NCBI GenBank assembly: GCA_013368315.1
Contig: JAACJM010000198.1
Span: 1-64,000 of the forward strand
Direction: 5' to 3'
Source of the DNA: Tetrapyrgos nigripes
Taxonomy: Eukaryota > Basidiomycota > Agaricomycetes > Agaricales > Campanellaceae
Length of the DNA: 64,000 nt
Made by a program: the position numbers and the translations under genes. Positions 47,901 through 59,198 of the stretch are shown here, piece by piece; position 1 is the stretch's first letter, and every line of letters begins with the position of its first letter. The notes below the pieces were generated by a model. That model ran no database searches. It was given only the letters and a program-made list of their open reading frames with translations, and was not told the origin of the DNA.

Positions 47901-50699
47901 CGCTGGAGGAACCGGTGACTGGATTATGGTAGTAATGACTGTGTTTCCGGGCAATGTCATAGTGATCGTGGTCGGTCCAGAACCTCCTAGTGTCTCAGTG
48001 ATAGTTGTGAACAATGCCGGATCAATTGTGGTAGTTTGGGTGACTCCAGATAACGTCAAAGTAGTTGTGACGGCTCCTCGAGCAGATTGGGTCGTAGTAG
48101 TGGTAGAGAAGATTGAAACTGAAGTGGTAGTAGTGATGGTGGTGGTACCAACGAAGCCGGTCCCTGATGTGATTGTGCCGGGGTTCACTGTGGCATTTGG
48201 ATCAACGGCGGAACCTGCAGAAGCAGTCGTAGTGGCAGTCGTGGTGAGAGTGAGAGTGGTAGCAGACGGCGTCAAAGTGATCGTGTCATCCTCTGTGAAC
48301 GCTGTAGTCGCTGTGATGGTTGCGGAGGAAAGGGCTGTCGTTGCAGTTGCAGTTGTGGTCGTCACCGTCGCTGGTGTTGAGGAAATAAGGATTGTCTCCG
48401 ACGCCGTGACTAGACTTGTAAAGGTCGTCCCAGGTAGCGTGAAGGTCACTCTGACAACGGTCGTGATGATGCTGAAACCTTGTGCTGGACCGGTAGAGGT
48501 ACCAACATTGCCTGAGGTTGGAGAAATAGACCCGTTTCCATTGGGACCCGTCCCTGACGTCACAGAGGGACCAGAGCCCATCGAATTGTTCCCACTACCA
48601 GTGCTTGCGACCGATGTCCCAGAGGTCGCTAATGAAGCAGGACTCGACGTGTTCCCTGATGATGTTGAAGTGACCGAATTGGTCTGATTGGGATCAATAC
48701 TAGGGGAGCCACCGCCATTGCCATTTGAACCGGTCGCCGAATTCGTGGAGGGCGTCAGTGGATTGGTGCTCGTAAGACCTGATGGTGCTGAGGTGACAGA
48801 ATTGGTCTGGTTGGGATCAACAGCAGAACCATTGCCATTGGGACCTGGAACCGAATTCATGGAGGACGTCAATGGACTAGTGCTTGCCATACTGCCTCCT
48901 GATGATGCCGAAGTCATGGAATTGGTCTGGTTGGGATCAACTGCGGAGTCACCATTTCCAGAATTTGAACCTGTCGCCGAATTTGTGGAGGACGCGAATG
49001 GATTGGTACTCGCCGTATTGCCTCCTGCTGGCATCGAAGTGGCAGAGTTGGTTAGGTTGGGGTCAACGGCGGAACCATTGTCATTGGGACCTGAACCACC
49101 ATTTCCAGAGTTTGGACCTGTCGCCGAATTTGCGAAAGACGTCGAGGAAGTAGGACCCGTCGGATTGCCTCCTGATGGTCTCGAAGTAGCAGAATTGGTC
49201 TGATTAGGGTCAACAGCCGAACTATTGCCATTGGAACCTGAACCACCGTTCCCAGAGTTTGGACCTGTCGCCGACGCCGAATTCGTATTCGTGGAAGACA
49301 CCAACGGATTACTGCTCGCTGCATTGCCTCCTGCTGGTATCGAGGTGGCAGAATTGATCTGATTCGGGTCCACAGCAGAACCACTGCCATCAGGTCCTGA
49401 ACCACCATTTCCAGAGTTTGGACCTATTGCCGAATTTGTGGAAGACACCGAAGAAGTAGGACCCATCGGATTGCCTCCTGATGGTCTCGAAGTAGCAGAA
49501 TTGGTCTGATTAGGGTCAACAGCAGAACCATTGCCATTGGAACCTGAACCGCCGTTTCCAGAGTTTGGACCTGTAGCCGAATTCGTGGGAGACGCCGAGG
49601 ATGTAGGACCCGTCAGGCTGCTTCCTGCCGGCGTCGAAGGAACGGAATCGGTTTGATTTGGATCAACGACGGAACCGTTCCCATTTCCAGAGCCTGAACC
49701 CGTTGAAGGTTTGGAAGTGACTACGCTGGAGGAAGACACGCTTTGGTTCGGAACTGAAGCACCGCCGCCTGAGCTTGGACTCGTCACGATCAGGGTAGAA
49801 GACGTCACTGAAGAAGCACTGTTTCCTGGAGCAGCTGGTCCAGAGGTAGGAGGGTTCGAACCATTGCCCGTGTTCGGACTCGACATCGATGCCACAGAGG
49901 ACGCCAATGGAACAGACGATGGACATATATCTTGTGTCGTAGTCGTAGTGAATGTAGTTGTGACTGCAGTAGGCATTCGAGCCATGAACATGACTTCCTT
50001 CGCTACGGTGCCAAATCCAAATCTGGTTGACGCTAGTTTCAGAGCAGTCCTCTAGTTGGATCTATAAAAGTAGAAGATCAGATGAGCACCAAGCATTAAG
50101 ATGAGATGGGGACGCACAAAATTCCCGGTTCTAGCGTAAACAGGCGAGTAGTCCAAACATTTTCCATCGCCATCCCAAGAGATATGGTTATCCTGCTCGA
50201 CCTCATCAGACAAGTCGGGTGAGAGATCAATAAAATACACACCGTGTAGTAAAGGAACTGCTGATTCGAATTTCCATCAACACAATCCCAGATTTGCAAT
50301 TTCACGCCGTTGGCGTCGCGTCCATCTGGCACATCTAGACACTTGTTGCCATAGATCCTGAGGGTTCCATTCGCAAAAGTCCATTCCTCTTGTTGAGAAA
50401 TCGCTTCGCAACATTTGCCAACCATAACAGCGGCACCATTCGCGTTGGAGTCGGCAATAAGGCATTCGTCTATGTGAAGAAAATTGCGGTGAGAAGGATA
50501 CGTCAAAGTAGAGAACAGCAAGTTTAGAACACACCATAATCGCGTCCCAAACGCAAAGTACCTGCGCCTTTCACGTCGCTGAAGAGGAAAGAACGGATGA
50601 AGAATTGATAAAGACAGCTTTTGGAGAAATTTTTCACCTAGGCGTTTGCGCCTGCGCAACAATGGTAATAGCGGTCAGGATGACCGAGAGCGCCTTCAT
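41934..50699 (-). CDS. Giant modular ricin-B lectin / mucin-like glycoprotein with three C-terminal Cys modules
   Basis: I splice this whole stretch into one gene of roughly 2,600 residues. It starts MKALSVILTAITIVAQAQT (signal peptide), then a beta-trefoil lectin domain: DVKGAGTLRLGRDYDECLI, RIYGNKCLDVPDGRDANGV, LQIWDCVDGNSNQQF, DNHISWDGDGKCLDYSP and IQLEDCSETSVNQIWIW. A 44-nt intron (gtagcg to ctgcag, 49964-50007) joins it to a 2.7-kb Ser/Thr-rich exon (47264-49963). Next come four or five small phase-1 exons of similar sequence (46539-47263), a 2-kb repeat exon, and three modules of the form CPSQDLDGSGLLTQ...QLVGG, CTYSDGTICT, and LLAVNSARCP, each split by introns at equivalent places and separated by Thr-rich spacers. 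The end is INTARCPAALT, TAA at 41934-41936. The phases are consistent throughout. The product is probably a heavily O-glycosylated secreted or wall-associated lectin. Two or more shorter transcripts cannot be excluded without RNA data. Confidence 0.75.
42350..42580 (-). repeat. Short coding repeats, TLPASTVTLPAV type
   Basis: Within the giant gene, just before the last Cys module: near-identical units of about 60-66 nt encoding TVTLPAVTLPASTVTLPVTL, three to four copies. Confidence 0.8.
43000..43720 (-). repeat. Coding repeats, ATVTSTFTSPTTFSTTSI type
   Basis: About a dozen degenerate 18-19-residue units (about 54-57 nt) between the first and second Cys modules. The first ten are near-continuous; a TT-rich insert separates two groups. 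Confidence 0.8.
44857..46010 (-). repeat. Coding tandem repeats of about 36-37 residues (STVTTTEVSTLxPGAAGTTT)
   Basis: Ten copies of TTEVSTL spaced by about 108-111 nt. The unit runs TTLTLPASTVTTTEVSTL, then (D/N/T)PGAAGTTTVTTTALGAN. Two copies have lost the PGAAG segment or gained a partial unit, suggesting recent unequal recombination. Confidence 0.88.
46539..47263 (-). repeat. Array of duplicated phase-1 mini-exons
   Basis: Successive small exons each open with (G|)TG/TA-ACT-AC-ACG and close with GGT-x-x-G before a gta donor, and encode variants of VTTTTTETLAGGGTLT ... TQTLATTTTTETQAGQ. The introns between them (about 49-67 nt) are also alike, with gtaagctt-type donors and short AT-rich bodies. 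Symmetrical phase-1 exons can be added or lost without breaking the frame. Confidence 0.8.
47300..47960 (-). repeat. Coding repeats, SGSTVVSTLTLPGTTVIST type
   Basis: About six units of 36-40 residues with the core SVTTLTLSGSTLVSTLTLPG and a Pro-rich bridge such as QSPAPPVTSV, within the large Ser/Thr exon. Confidence 0.75.
48660..49690 (-). repeat. Coding repeats, GSAVDPNQTNSATSxPSGGN type
   Basis: Eight copies of VDPNQTNS or close variants in units of about 35-55 residues rich in Gly, Asn, Ser and Pro (NSATGPNSGNGGSGSNGNG). Composition differs clearly from the Thr/Val-rich blocks on its C-terminal side, so it has a separate origin. Each unit carries a possible N-glycosylation site (NQT). 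Confidence 0.82.
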
Positions 50700-50756
50700 T
50701 GCTGGAACAGAGAAGAGCGAACGAAGCCAATTTTGTCATCGTGACGATTTGTTGAG

Positions 50757-50790
50757 TATATAAAAACGATCGCAATAGGTGCTAAAGGGG
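50757..50790 (-). promoter_or_regulatory. TATA box plus CCCCT element of the giant lectin gene
   Basis: On the minus strand CCCCT (50786-50790) lies about 20 nt upstream of TTTATATA (about 50757-50765), about 60 nt before the ATG. This is the same arrangement as for lectins 1 and 2. Confidence 0.5.
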
Positions 50791-51072
50791 CCAGTGGTCG
50801 CCTTTTAGAAGACAAACGCCGGTACCAGAAGTGTTTCTGAACCAATCCACCGGGCAAATATCGAACCAGCCAAGTCGTTCAACTGTGAAAATCGAGAGAA
50901 CATTGACGAAGATGAGGGAAACGTGTTGAGCAATACCAAAGACGGAAGGTGAAGCATTTTTTCGGACGAACGTCTTTCGCCTTGACCTCCTCGTCTACTT
51001 TTCACGGGAACGTCAACCCGCGCCTATAGCTCTCTTTTCCCTTCAATTACGAATCATACCTCAACACCGGCC

Positions 51073-51579
51073 ATGAGCACAACGCGTCCTACAGTTAGAC
51101 AAGCTACGCGTCTCTTACAACCACCCATGCAATTGGTACGTCTTCTGGCAGATCGTCTTGCTGTTCCGGGAGTCGCACCACAGCGAAGAGAAAGCACACC
51201 GGAAGTCGCAAATGAAGAACTCCGTGTACGTGTCTGACGCCACTAGACCTGTAACTAGGTCCCTCTAGTTAACGAGGATCCGCCTTCGATCAACTCCTCG
51301 CATATTAGAGGGACCTAAGTCACAGGCCTATGACGCTACAAAGATTTCGGAGGAAGGCTCTCAAGGCACATAATAGGACAAACTTTTCAGTCCAAAATAC
51401 GCTCGGAGCAAGTGGTGAAAGAAATGCAGCCACTGGAAGAAATTGAGGTGCGTCCGCATCACTCCTTAGTTGGTGTAGGATCTCCGAATTGAATTTGACA
51501 GATGCCCTCCATTCCTACCCAAACTGTTGATGTCAAGGAAGAGCTCGTCGCCTCGTCCATTACCTACCCTAGCCGATGA
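51073..51579 (+). CDS. Small unrecognised three-exon protein (95 aa)
   Basis: Phase-0 introns at 51226-51390 (gtacgt to ttttcag) and 51448-51501 (gtgcgt to gacag) join MSTTRPTVRQATRLLQPPMQ ... VANEELR, SKIRSEQVVKEMQPLEEIE and MPSIPTQTVDVKEELVASSI, ending TYPSR with TGA at 51577-51579. The first exon is basic and amphipathic at its N-terminus (many Arg, few acids), compatible with a mitochondrial presequence. Canonical splice signals at all four junctions, with frame kept, support a real gene. Family not recognised. Intron 1 carries the hairpin at 51248-51326. Confidence 0.6.
51248..51326. repeat. Inverted repeat (about 20-bp arms) inside an intron
   Basis: The left arm CCTGTAACTAGGTCCCTCTA (51248-51267) pairs with the right arm at 51306-51326, with one mismatch and one bulge. 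A shorter inner pairing, CGAGG/CCTCG, extends the stem. The loop is 38 nt or less. No target-site duplication or transposon ends were recognised. Confidence 0.8.
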
Positions 51580-52351
51580 TAGGCTATAGCAAGACTGACT
51601 GGATTCCGTACAATCCTTGCTTCCTTCAAGACGAAGACCTGAAACACTCGAAGCACTCTGCAAAACCCGCATTTTAAGGGACATGAGACGTTTTTTCACT
51701 ATGCTTAGGCCAACCACGGTTTAAGCCATCTCGGATTGTCAAAGTCGGGCTAGATTTCGCTGCTATTGTCGTTGCCCCCCTTCATCGCTGATTCATCACC
51801 ACTGTCTGTATATTCTTCCTCTCTTTGGGTCTCATTCTGGTCTTCGACGACCATTAGACATCCTCGTTGCTACTCGCCGTATACCGTCATTGCCAATATT
51901 GCTGTACTCCTTGCTCTCCTAAGCCTCCTTACTCGCTTTTGTGGTATTTGTTAATTACTTTCATTATCACCACCTTCAGTCCAGTTGTTTATCGTTATAC
52001 CTTCTATTAGAAATTCAGAATACACACTAGCGGAATTCTCGTCGTATTGGTTTTATTGTAGCTAGCACTATCAGGCTTATAATTGTAACTCTGTAATGTT
52101 TTGATTGTCTACATATGAGATCTTCTCGAAAATGAGGACAGCAGCGAGGAGAGCAGTTGCAATGGGACAACAATGGTAGATCTTAAAGACTACACATGTA
52201 CAGCGGTCACGCCAATCACGCCCCAATTTCCTTCTTTCTTCGTAACCTCGACGTGTCTCTGCGTTCTCTTGAAGCCAATATCGATAGGTAAGTCATTTTT
52301 CTCTTTCCAAATATATGCGACTCATAATTCGTCTTACTACTACGACGCAGG
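51580..52351. other. Intergenic, no gene supported
   Basis: Contains the 3' flank of the small gene and the upstream region of the F-box-like gene, with a possible leader intron ending just before 52352 (tacgacgcag). Short open frames only. Confidence 0.4.
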
Positions 52352-53933
52352 ATGGACTCGGACTTGTCAACGTCGGGGTCAACGTCGGGGTTGGCGTCGT
52401 CGAGTCGACCAAACCTTCAAAACATGAAGGGAATCTTGTCAGCAATACGCTCGAATTCTTCTTTTGATACCCTATACGTATCCCAGCTTCTGGACAAGAC
52501 GGAACGAGACATACAACGCGGCGTACTTGGCGAAATATGTCTATTGGAGAAAAAGCTATCATCCTTCGAAGACGAAAAGAGAGATTTGGAGCAGCAGGCC
52601 TCTGGATTTCGATCGCTTTTGGCTCCAATCAAGAAACTACCGACCGAGATTCATATATCTTTGAATTCGTGTGTTTACCTGATAGGTGTTGCATTGGTTC
52701 GGATATATGGTCTCCCCCAACCCAGCTCTCACAGGTGTGCGCAAACTGGCGGAATCTGGCCCGTCATACGTCAAAGCTATGGTCAACAATAAACATATAT
52801 ACTGTTATGTATCACGAAGCCGAAGATATACGGCCTCTGCTTACAATGCACCTCGAAATGTCCAGGCAGAACTCGTTGTATCTAACAGTCAATATGTTAT
52901 CAAATGCGAAGAACGAAATAACATCGTTTCTAATCCAAACCCTCATTCTGCATTCCATACGCTGGAGAGAGATTCAGCTCATTCATCTCCAACACTTTGA
53001 AAAAGAGCTCTCCGTCATCAGGGGAAAGCTGCCTTTGCTTCATACCCTTTCCATAACTGGTCCATTTTCCGAGGGGTTCGATGCCTTTGAAGTTGCGCCC
53101 AGTCTCCGAAGAGTTCAATCATCTTCCTTGAAGCTACGGCTTTCTTGGGACCAGATCATAGAGCGCTCCATCCTGTATTCCCCACCCTCGGCTGCTCTTC
53201 AAGAGTTGTCCAGAGCCTCATGGAGGAGGGTACCGAAACAACAGGCCCTCCGAACATCGTTCACAACCTTGGTTCCCTTTCCATTGTCGTCGACAACCTT
53301 GATCCAGATTTCAGTCATTGGTTCAACAACTTGACACTGCCTCATCTCACGAGTCTGAGCATCGCAAGTGCTGAAAACATGTCCCCACGTTCTTGCCAAA
53401 ACGTCTTCACCGACAACTGTTTCCCCTCCGTCCTTTCACGCTCCGGTTGCACCATCACTTCTCTCTCATTGACCAAGCTTCCGCTCTCGGATGACGACGT
53501 ACTCCAACTACTCTCAGTTCTACCGTCACTCTCTTCCCTGACAATCCATGAGGACGATGTTGAGCCTTTCAAAAATAACATGCTCTCCAGTCATTTCTTC
53601 CAATCCCTCGTCATTGACCCCAATGACACGCCTCCCAATACCCAGTCCTCCGAGTCATCTTCGCACACCAGCCTTAGACATCTCAAATGTCTGGACCTCC
53701 GCTTGCACGCGTCGTTACCTGTCAAACTAGTTGCCGAGGTCATACAATCTCGATGCACCAATAAACCGGAGTATTCTACCACTCTTGGGGTTGATGGATT
53801 ACATGTGGTCAATATTTTGGTGCTGAGGAGTGAGGAAATGGTGTTGTTGGATGTGGAGGAACTGCGGGACTTGTTACTTAGGATTGCGGGGACGGGATTG
53901 CCTTTTACTTGCTCGTCAAAATGGCTGGAGTGA
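52352..53933 (+). pseudogene. F-box/LRR-like gene with at least two frame changes
   Basis: Frame 1 runs from MDSDLSTSGSTSG through a helical stretch SQLLDKTERDIQRGVLGEIC to the F-box entry LAPIKKLPTEI. There the frame shifts by one base near 52652 and continues as YIFEFVCLPDRC, LSQVCANWRNLARHTSKLW and TLILHSIRWREIQLIHLQHF. A second change near 53200 moves to VHNLGSLSIVVDNLDPDFSH, LPHLTSLSIASAENMSPRSC and LSSLTIHEDDVEPFKNNMLS, open to TGA 53931-53933. The order F-box, LxxVCxxWR and LRR-like repeats is intact, so this is either a young pseudogene or carries indel errors. It differs in sequence from the 36-40 kb F-box array. Confidence 0.7.
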
Positions 53934-54041
53934 AAGTAGACAGGATTCGGAATGTATGATCTGCAAGGAACCAAGTCATGTAATTCTCATTGTAATGTAC
54001 ATACAAAAAAATTCTCGCTAATCGTCATACACAGCAAGAAA

Positions 54042-56422
54042 CTAGAATGGTGGGGTTACCACCCGCTTACGCATCTGCTTCAACGAAGACGCTAATCCCG
54101 AGTCCGTAACGTTGGAACTAGTAGGGAACAGAGGAGCGTCCAGTGGACAGATAGTGCCTTCTTCTGGTAGTGTACCGTTGACAAAATAGGCAGCAAGATG
54201 CTGGTGAGTACAGCTCGAGAATGTGTTGAAGGACGAGTGCTAAACAATGGAAATGTCAGCGCCTCAAAGCAATTCATGAACAATAACGAGTCGCGGTACG
54301 TACCCCAGGAGAATCTTGAGTGAGCAACACGGAACCAGGGAACGACAATCTCGTTTTCTTTGCACTAGATAATCCAAGTTTAGCCATGCCAGTTGCCTTA
54401 ATACCAATAGCAGCAACGTACGCAGCCAGAGGAGTGATTGGATCTGCAATGAGTTACGAGTTACGTATGTTATCAACATGTCTTCCAAAATATGTGCCAG
54501 CCAAGGACGCACCAGCAGTGTTTCCTATCACTAACAAAGGGAAACTTGTATTCGCTCCTACAGGTCCTGTTAGGAATTTGGCATGAGTAGGACAACTTGG
54601 ATACCTCAGACCTGCACTCACCTTTGAAGCGATGCTCGGGGTGAATCTTCCATCCCCTAGAAATACAACATCTATTTTCTTCTCAACTGTGAAGGACCAA
54701 AAACTCACGCGCAGCGATTCATAAGCGGCAAACCTCCCATTCCTGCGAAGGTCGAGTTGATTTTGGACATATATTCTCTCAACTGAGAGGCATTAGCGTC
54801 GAAGGGATCGGAGTCACTACATTCAATCGCGACCAAAGGTTCAGGGGCACCCAACGATTTGCGGATATTTGAGCTCTGTATACGTTCTGTGTCAGTAGAT
54901 ACACCAGTAACGATTCAGAGCATATGTCAAGAATGTGGAGGAACACGTACGCGAGCTCGAAAAGGGTAGTCGCATTCCCATTTTGAAGTCCTGCCAATCC
55001 CTGAGCCAACACAGGGAAAAGAGTAGGAGAATACAGAATAACCAGAACAATAGACCGCAAATCGTCGTATGTAGCGACAGAGTAGGCGTCTGGCCCCAGG
55101 AAAACAGGGAGAGGCTGTGATTGCAGGGAGTCATAGATATCATTTAGGGCTGCTTCGATTTCTGCAGGAGAAGAAGCGTAAAATGCACAATTCTCGGGAC
55201 CTGCAGCATGACAGCCATCAAAGAAAGTCTGCATGTCCTTGTCGGTGTCGTTAGTTAGACCACCCAAATCATCTATGATCCGAAGAGAATTGAGGATGAG
55301 TGTGTCGCGCAGACTAACAGACTAAGACGTACTAGTGAGGTACCCTTCCATGTCTAAAACGCCTGGTAAAGCAGACAACGTGAAAAGAATGAAAGAAAAA
55401 GAAAGCATCCCTAAATACCGTCAATAACAAGACGACCAACACGATCCTACAATATTGGAATTAGCGTCAGATGATCGTCCTGTAGTCAAAGAGTCATGTC
55501 ATACCGGGAACATAGTAGCAAAAACGCTGCCCAGAAATGTTCCATAACTGAGGATGTTTGTAAGTCGCAAACACGACTAGAGAAAAAGTCGGTTCACATA
55601 CGAAAATCCATAGTACTGTAATTTTTCCTGACCCAGTGCTTCAGACATTCCAAGCATGTCTCGTGCAACATCAGCGGTAGTGATGAAGTTCAGAGAGCCA
55701 TCGTCACGACTTTGAGCCAGTTGTCCGAAAACTTGATATCTTGCCCAAGACTCGGGTAATGCCTGCGGCGTCGAATTTAAGTCTGCCCTTTCATCAGCGA
55801 AAAAAGCGAGTCGCTCTGCATCCGTATTAAAGATGGACACCCGTGGGGTCGTGTTGTTGACGCCTAATTTTAGTATGGTAAATGCAAGGTAAATGAGTCG
55901 CGTCAAGGATGGTAAATTTCAGTCCCGACTCACCGCGAGGATCAAAACTAATGATATCAAAATGCGTTCCGATGATTGATTGTATGACCTGTCCATCTTC
56001 CAGAAGAAAGACTACACCAGAACCCCCGGGACCTCCCGGATTTGTGAAAATAGGACCACCATAATCTGACGTCGAACCCTGAGCAGGTAATTTGATGACA
56101 GCAATTGCGGCAGATTGGCCATTATCTGGATGAGAATAATCAAGAGGTGCCTATAAGCACAAGTCAGGTCGGGAATTGGATGGCTACAAAGAATTGTTCA
56201 CTTTGAAACGAGCACATTGGAAACCGGAGTAGCAGTCCACCCAGGAAAAATTCGTGCTTGGTTCAACCTATCAAGCGAGTCTGGTCAGTGGACGTGAAAG
56301 CTCACTATTATTCTGACAGAAAAACTCACTGAGTTCCAATCAAAGCTTGAAGTTCCTTGTGCAAGCGCAACACTCAACGACAAGAAGCCCCCAAAAAATG
56401 AAACGCTGAAAAGTTGAGTCAT
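54042..56422 (-). CDS. Secreted S33 (TAP-like) alpha/beta-hydrolase peptidase, copy 2
   Basis: Paralogue of 20119-22473 with the same intron positions. It starts [20 protein letters not shown] (signal peptide). Shared blocks include [52 protein letters not shown], the nucleophile elbow [17 protein letters not shown] (phase-2 splice inside the Ser codon), [40 protein letters not shown], the acid motif ADPITPL and the catalytic His in [11 protein letters not shown], then [20 protein letters not shown] and a longer end KRVVTPPF with TAG at 54042-54044. Amino-acid identity to copy 1 is visibly high but not complete, so the duplication is not brand new. No disruption found. Presumed extracellular exopeptidase; substrate preference unknown. 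Confidence 0.88.
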
Positions 56423-56590
56423 TATAGTCAGACTTGGAAGTGAAAGGCGATCAAGCATGAGAGACGAACGTTTCGGCTTTTAAGTGTTTTCAACTGGAAT
56501 TCGTTTCAGGGATAGTGTTACTGCGCAGTCAAAAGCAAAGATGTCTGCAAGGAACTGATCTCAACAAACTGCTGTCAAATGTCATATCCA
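56423..56590 (-). promoter_or_regulatory. Promoter of S33 peptidase copy 2
   Basis: The reverse complement shares ACATTTGACAGCAGTTTGT, TTGCTTTTGAC and the exact ACTTAAAAGC (56476-56485) with the promoter of copy 1, in the same order. The TATA-like element is about 54 nt before the ATG here and about 80 nt in copy 1. Confidence 0.7.
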
Positions 56591-59198
56591 CATTATGCAA
56601 AAACAAAGTGCCGATTGTTCAAATTCGGGCTACTGCTGTATGCTGCCAGCATCATCTGATGACCTGCTAGGTAAAAATGGGTTCTTTCAAGGTGTAGACG
56701 ACGTACCACGAAGACGTGTTGCGGAACATTGAAGGGATTGTGGAGATTGTATGGCTTGCAGTTGACTGACGTCTTCAAAGTGGTAAAGTGGTATTGAGAG
56801 GTATTAGACAGAGCAAGGAAAGAGTCTTCGTCCGCTGATTCACCACATCGAACGCTGGTTCTGTTTCCTCGCGTACTCCATTGGACTGGACTGCTGATTG
56901 ACTAAGATCAAAACTGGGAAAGTAGGGCGAATGTTTCACAGGGCATGTATAGACAGGGCAATTAAAGAGCAAAATCGCAAAACCCTACACTAAGTTTTAT
57001 TAGAACCTGGGACAGTAACAAACAGTAAAAGGACTGACCAAAGAAATAAGGCTAATAAATGTGCCTATAGAGCCCATGGCCGTCGCTATGTACTGTGGTG
57101 CAAATTCAAGACGAAGGTCAAGAAGAAACCCGCGTATGTATAGCCGCGTCCCTGACTTCGTTTTGAACTACCACCAAATCACCACTGCTACGCGTTGACT
57201 TGCAGATTTATCTTCTTTATCATTGGGTTCAGCTCGAGATTATCCGGGACCACGATCATGAACAGAGCGTGTAAACTGCCTCGTTATGTGCTTTCTACGA
57301 CAAGATCGCCGATATCCGCTTTGTGCGCTCCAAGTGAGGGACGTGGAATAGCAGATGAGGAGAGTGATGCTGAGTATGCCTCTGTTTTTATCTGGCCTGA
57401 ATCATTCTGGCCTTTATTGCTCTTGACTTCTGTCCAACTCAGCCTTTGACATCGTTATAAAGACGATAACATATTTTTCGATCCGAAACTGTTGCTACCC
57501 CAACTTCTCCGTCAACTTCCCCGACTACCAGACCGTCTACATTGTGGAGGAGTTTTTGGTGCGACGTGTCCACAAGTAATCCACAACTAACGGAAAAACC
57601 AGGGCCATTATAACGCTGGGGCTGTCCTGAGGCGAAGCATATATCGACCAGCGCCTTGATGTCTATATAAAAGCTACCCAGACCCGATAATCTTTTCACT
57701 GTCTGTTTATCGATCCTCAGAGTGAGTATCGATGCCATCATACTCAAAGCTTTGATTGACCCTCTGGCCCGGTGCGAATGTGCAAATATTGGAGAGACCT
57801 TTTCTATACGATTCGACAGCAGCTGGGACCCAGACTACCACAATTATACGTTGAAATAAAGTCTTTGGCGATTTTAAGTATGGATCTTCGCATGATCTAG
57901 ATAGTGGGGCAGTTCGACAGTGTTGGCTAAATATGTGTTACTTGGGAGAGAGGTAATCTGCATCCAACGACCATCAGTTCTGCGTACTCATGTGTACGGA
58001 TGCGCCCTTCAGACTGAGCAATGGAGAAGTGCATAAATGAAAAAGCTGACCCAACGTTAGTCAGCCGTATCACAATCCGAGATTCCTTCACTCAAAGCAC
58101 TCCAATCCTTCAAGTTCAAAGCCCGTCAAATACAATATTACCTTCAGCTCTTCTCAGGTCTCAGTAGACATGTAGAGAGAGAGAGAGGGAGATACACTGC
58201 GTCTTATCGGTATCGCTGGCCCGAATACTTCCTTCAGTGAGTCTTCTTTCGGTACAACTTGAACTTGGTCATTTCCAGCACAAATTTCCTTTTTGTTTCG
58301 AGTTTTCTGTCCCCTTACCAAGTGTTTCGTTAACTAAATCCAGCTCTTCTCCGGTCTCAAAAATGATGCGCATGCTGGGCTGTAGGCTGCAGAGAGTCGT
58401 GCTACTGTCGAAGCAGTGGGACGTGCTTTCAAGTGGCAGAAGGAAGAAGACAAGGCAATTTGGAAATTGTGTGATGGTGGTCGGTTGTTGTTGTGGAGCT
58501 GCGAGTCGTTTTGTTTTGGAGCGCAGGGGTAGATGTCAGAGTTTAGAGGTGCAAGTCGTCTTTACTCATCGGTCAGTTAACTACATTCCGACACCTTTAT
58601 AGATACCGTCGCCAACTGCGTTATCTCCGCGTCTACCAAGCCAGTGTCAATATTGTGGAGATCTTGTTGGCTTCCCAGTCCCTCTTTCTCGAATCCAATC
58701 CCTTTGATTCTTCCAGCTTTCTTGGTTGCGACTCGTGGATATTTTGCTTCAGGTACGGAGGCCATGATATCCGGCAAAGCGTGTTCTAATTTTGTTTTCC
58801 ATCTATGGCTGTAGCTATCAGATCATCTCTTGATCTGCCTTGTTGATGAGCATACCCGTTCGCAGGCAGATAATTTTGCCACTGCTTAGAGCTCGATAAA
58901 TGGTGAGAATTATCCAGTCCTGTCTCGGTAAGATTTCTCAGGTAATTTCAAAAGTGCTTTTGTTAGATTTAGGGGACAGGATCAATCAAGATCTTTTCGT
59001 GCATCTATCTTTCTACGGTATGGAATCTGATACTTCCGGAGAACGAAATAGTTTCAGGAAAGTCGTGCCACTAAGGGTAAGTCGGTATAGCCAAGGTCAC
59101 CGTGGTGATTGAGAAATACCCTGACTCGCATATATAAACCGATCGAAGGAGAGCTCCCGCTTTACTCGTTTGCTACCATCTCTCCTCACAGAACGCCT
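56591..59198. other. Intergenic, 2.6 kb, no gene supported
   Basis: Open frames of 60-120 codons on both strands lack recognisable domains. Two stretches read on the plus strand, 57480-57600 and 58600-58720, share a weak pattern (Leu-Pro-rich, then CGG/CGD) that could be remnants of one family, but this is not solid. A GA-rich tract lies near 58180. TATATAAA at 59131-59138 belongs to the next locus. Confidence 0.35.

Noticed and set aside
47827..49203. Long plus-strand open frames opposite the large Ser/Thr exon
   Set aside because: Same antisense effect as above; no domain, no splice signals and repeat-driven openness.
41934..50699. CRISPR-like or satellite array because of regular repeats
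   Set aside because: The repeats keep a reading frame, lack spacer structure and are interrupted by spliceosomal introns; this is a eukaryotic coding repeat region.
57439..58777. Weakly similar short minus-strand frames (57439-57747 and 58577-58777) as possible duplicated genes
   Set aside because: The resemblance is limited to a few residues and neither frame has a supported start, intron or domain.
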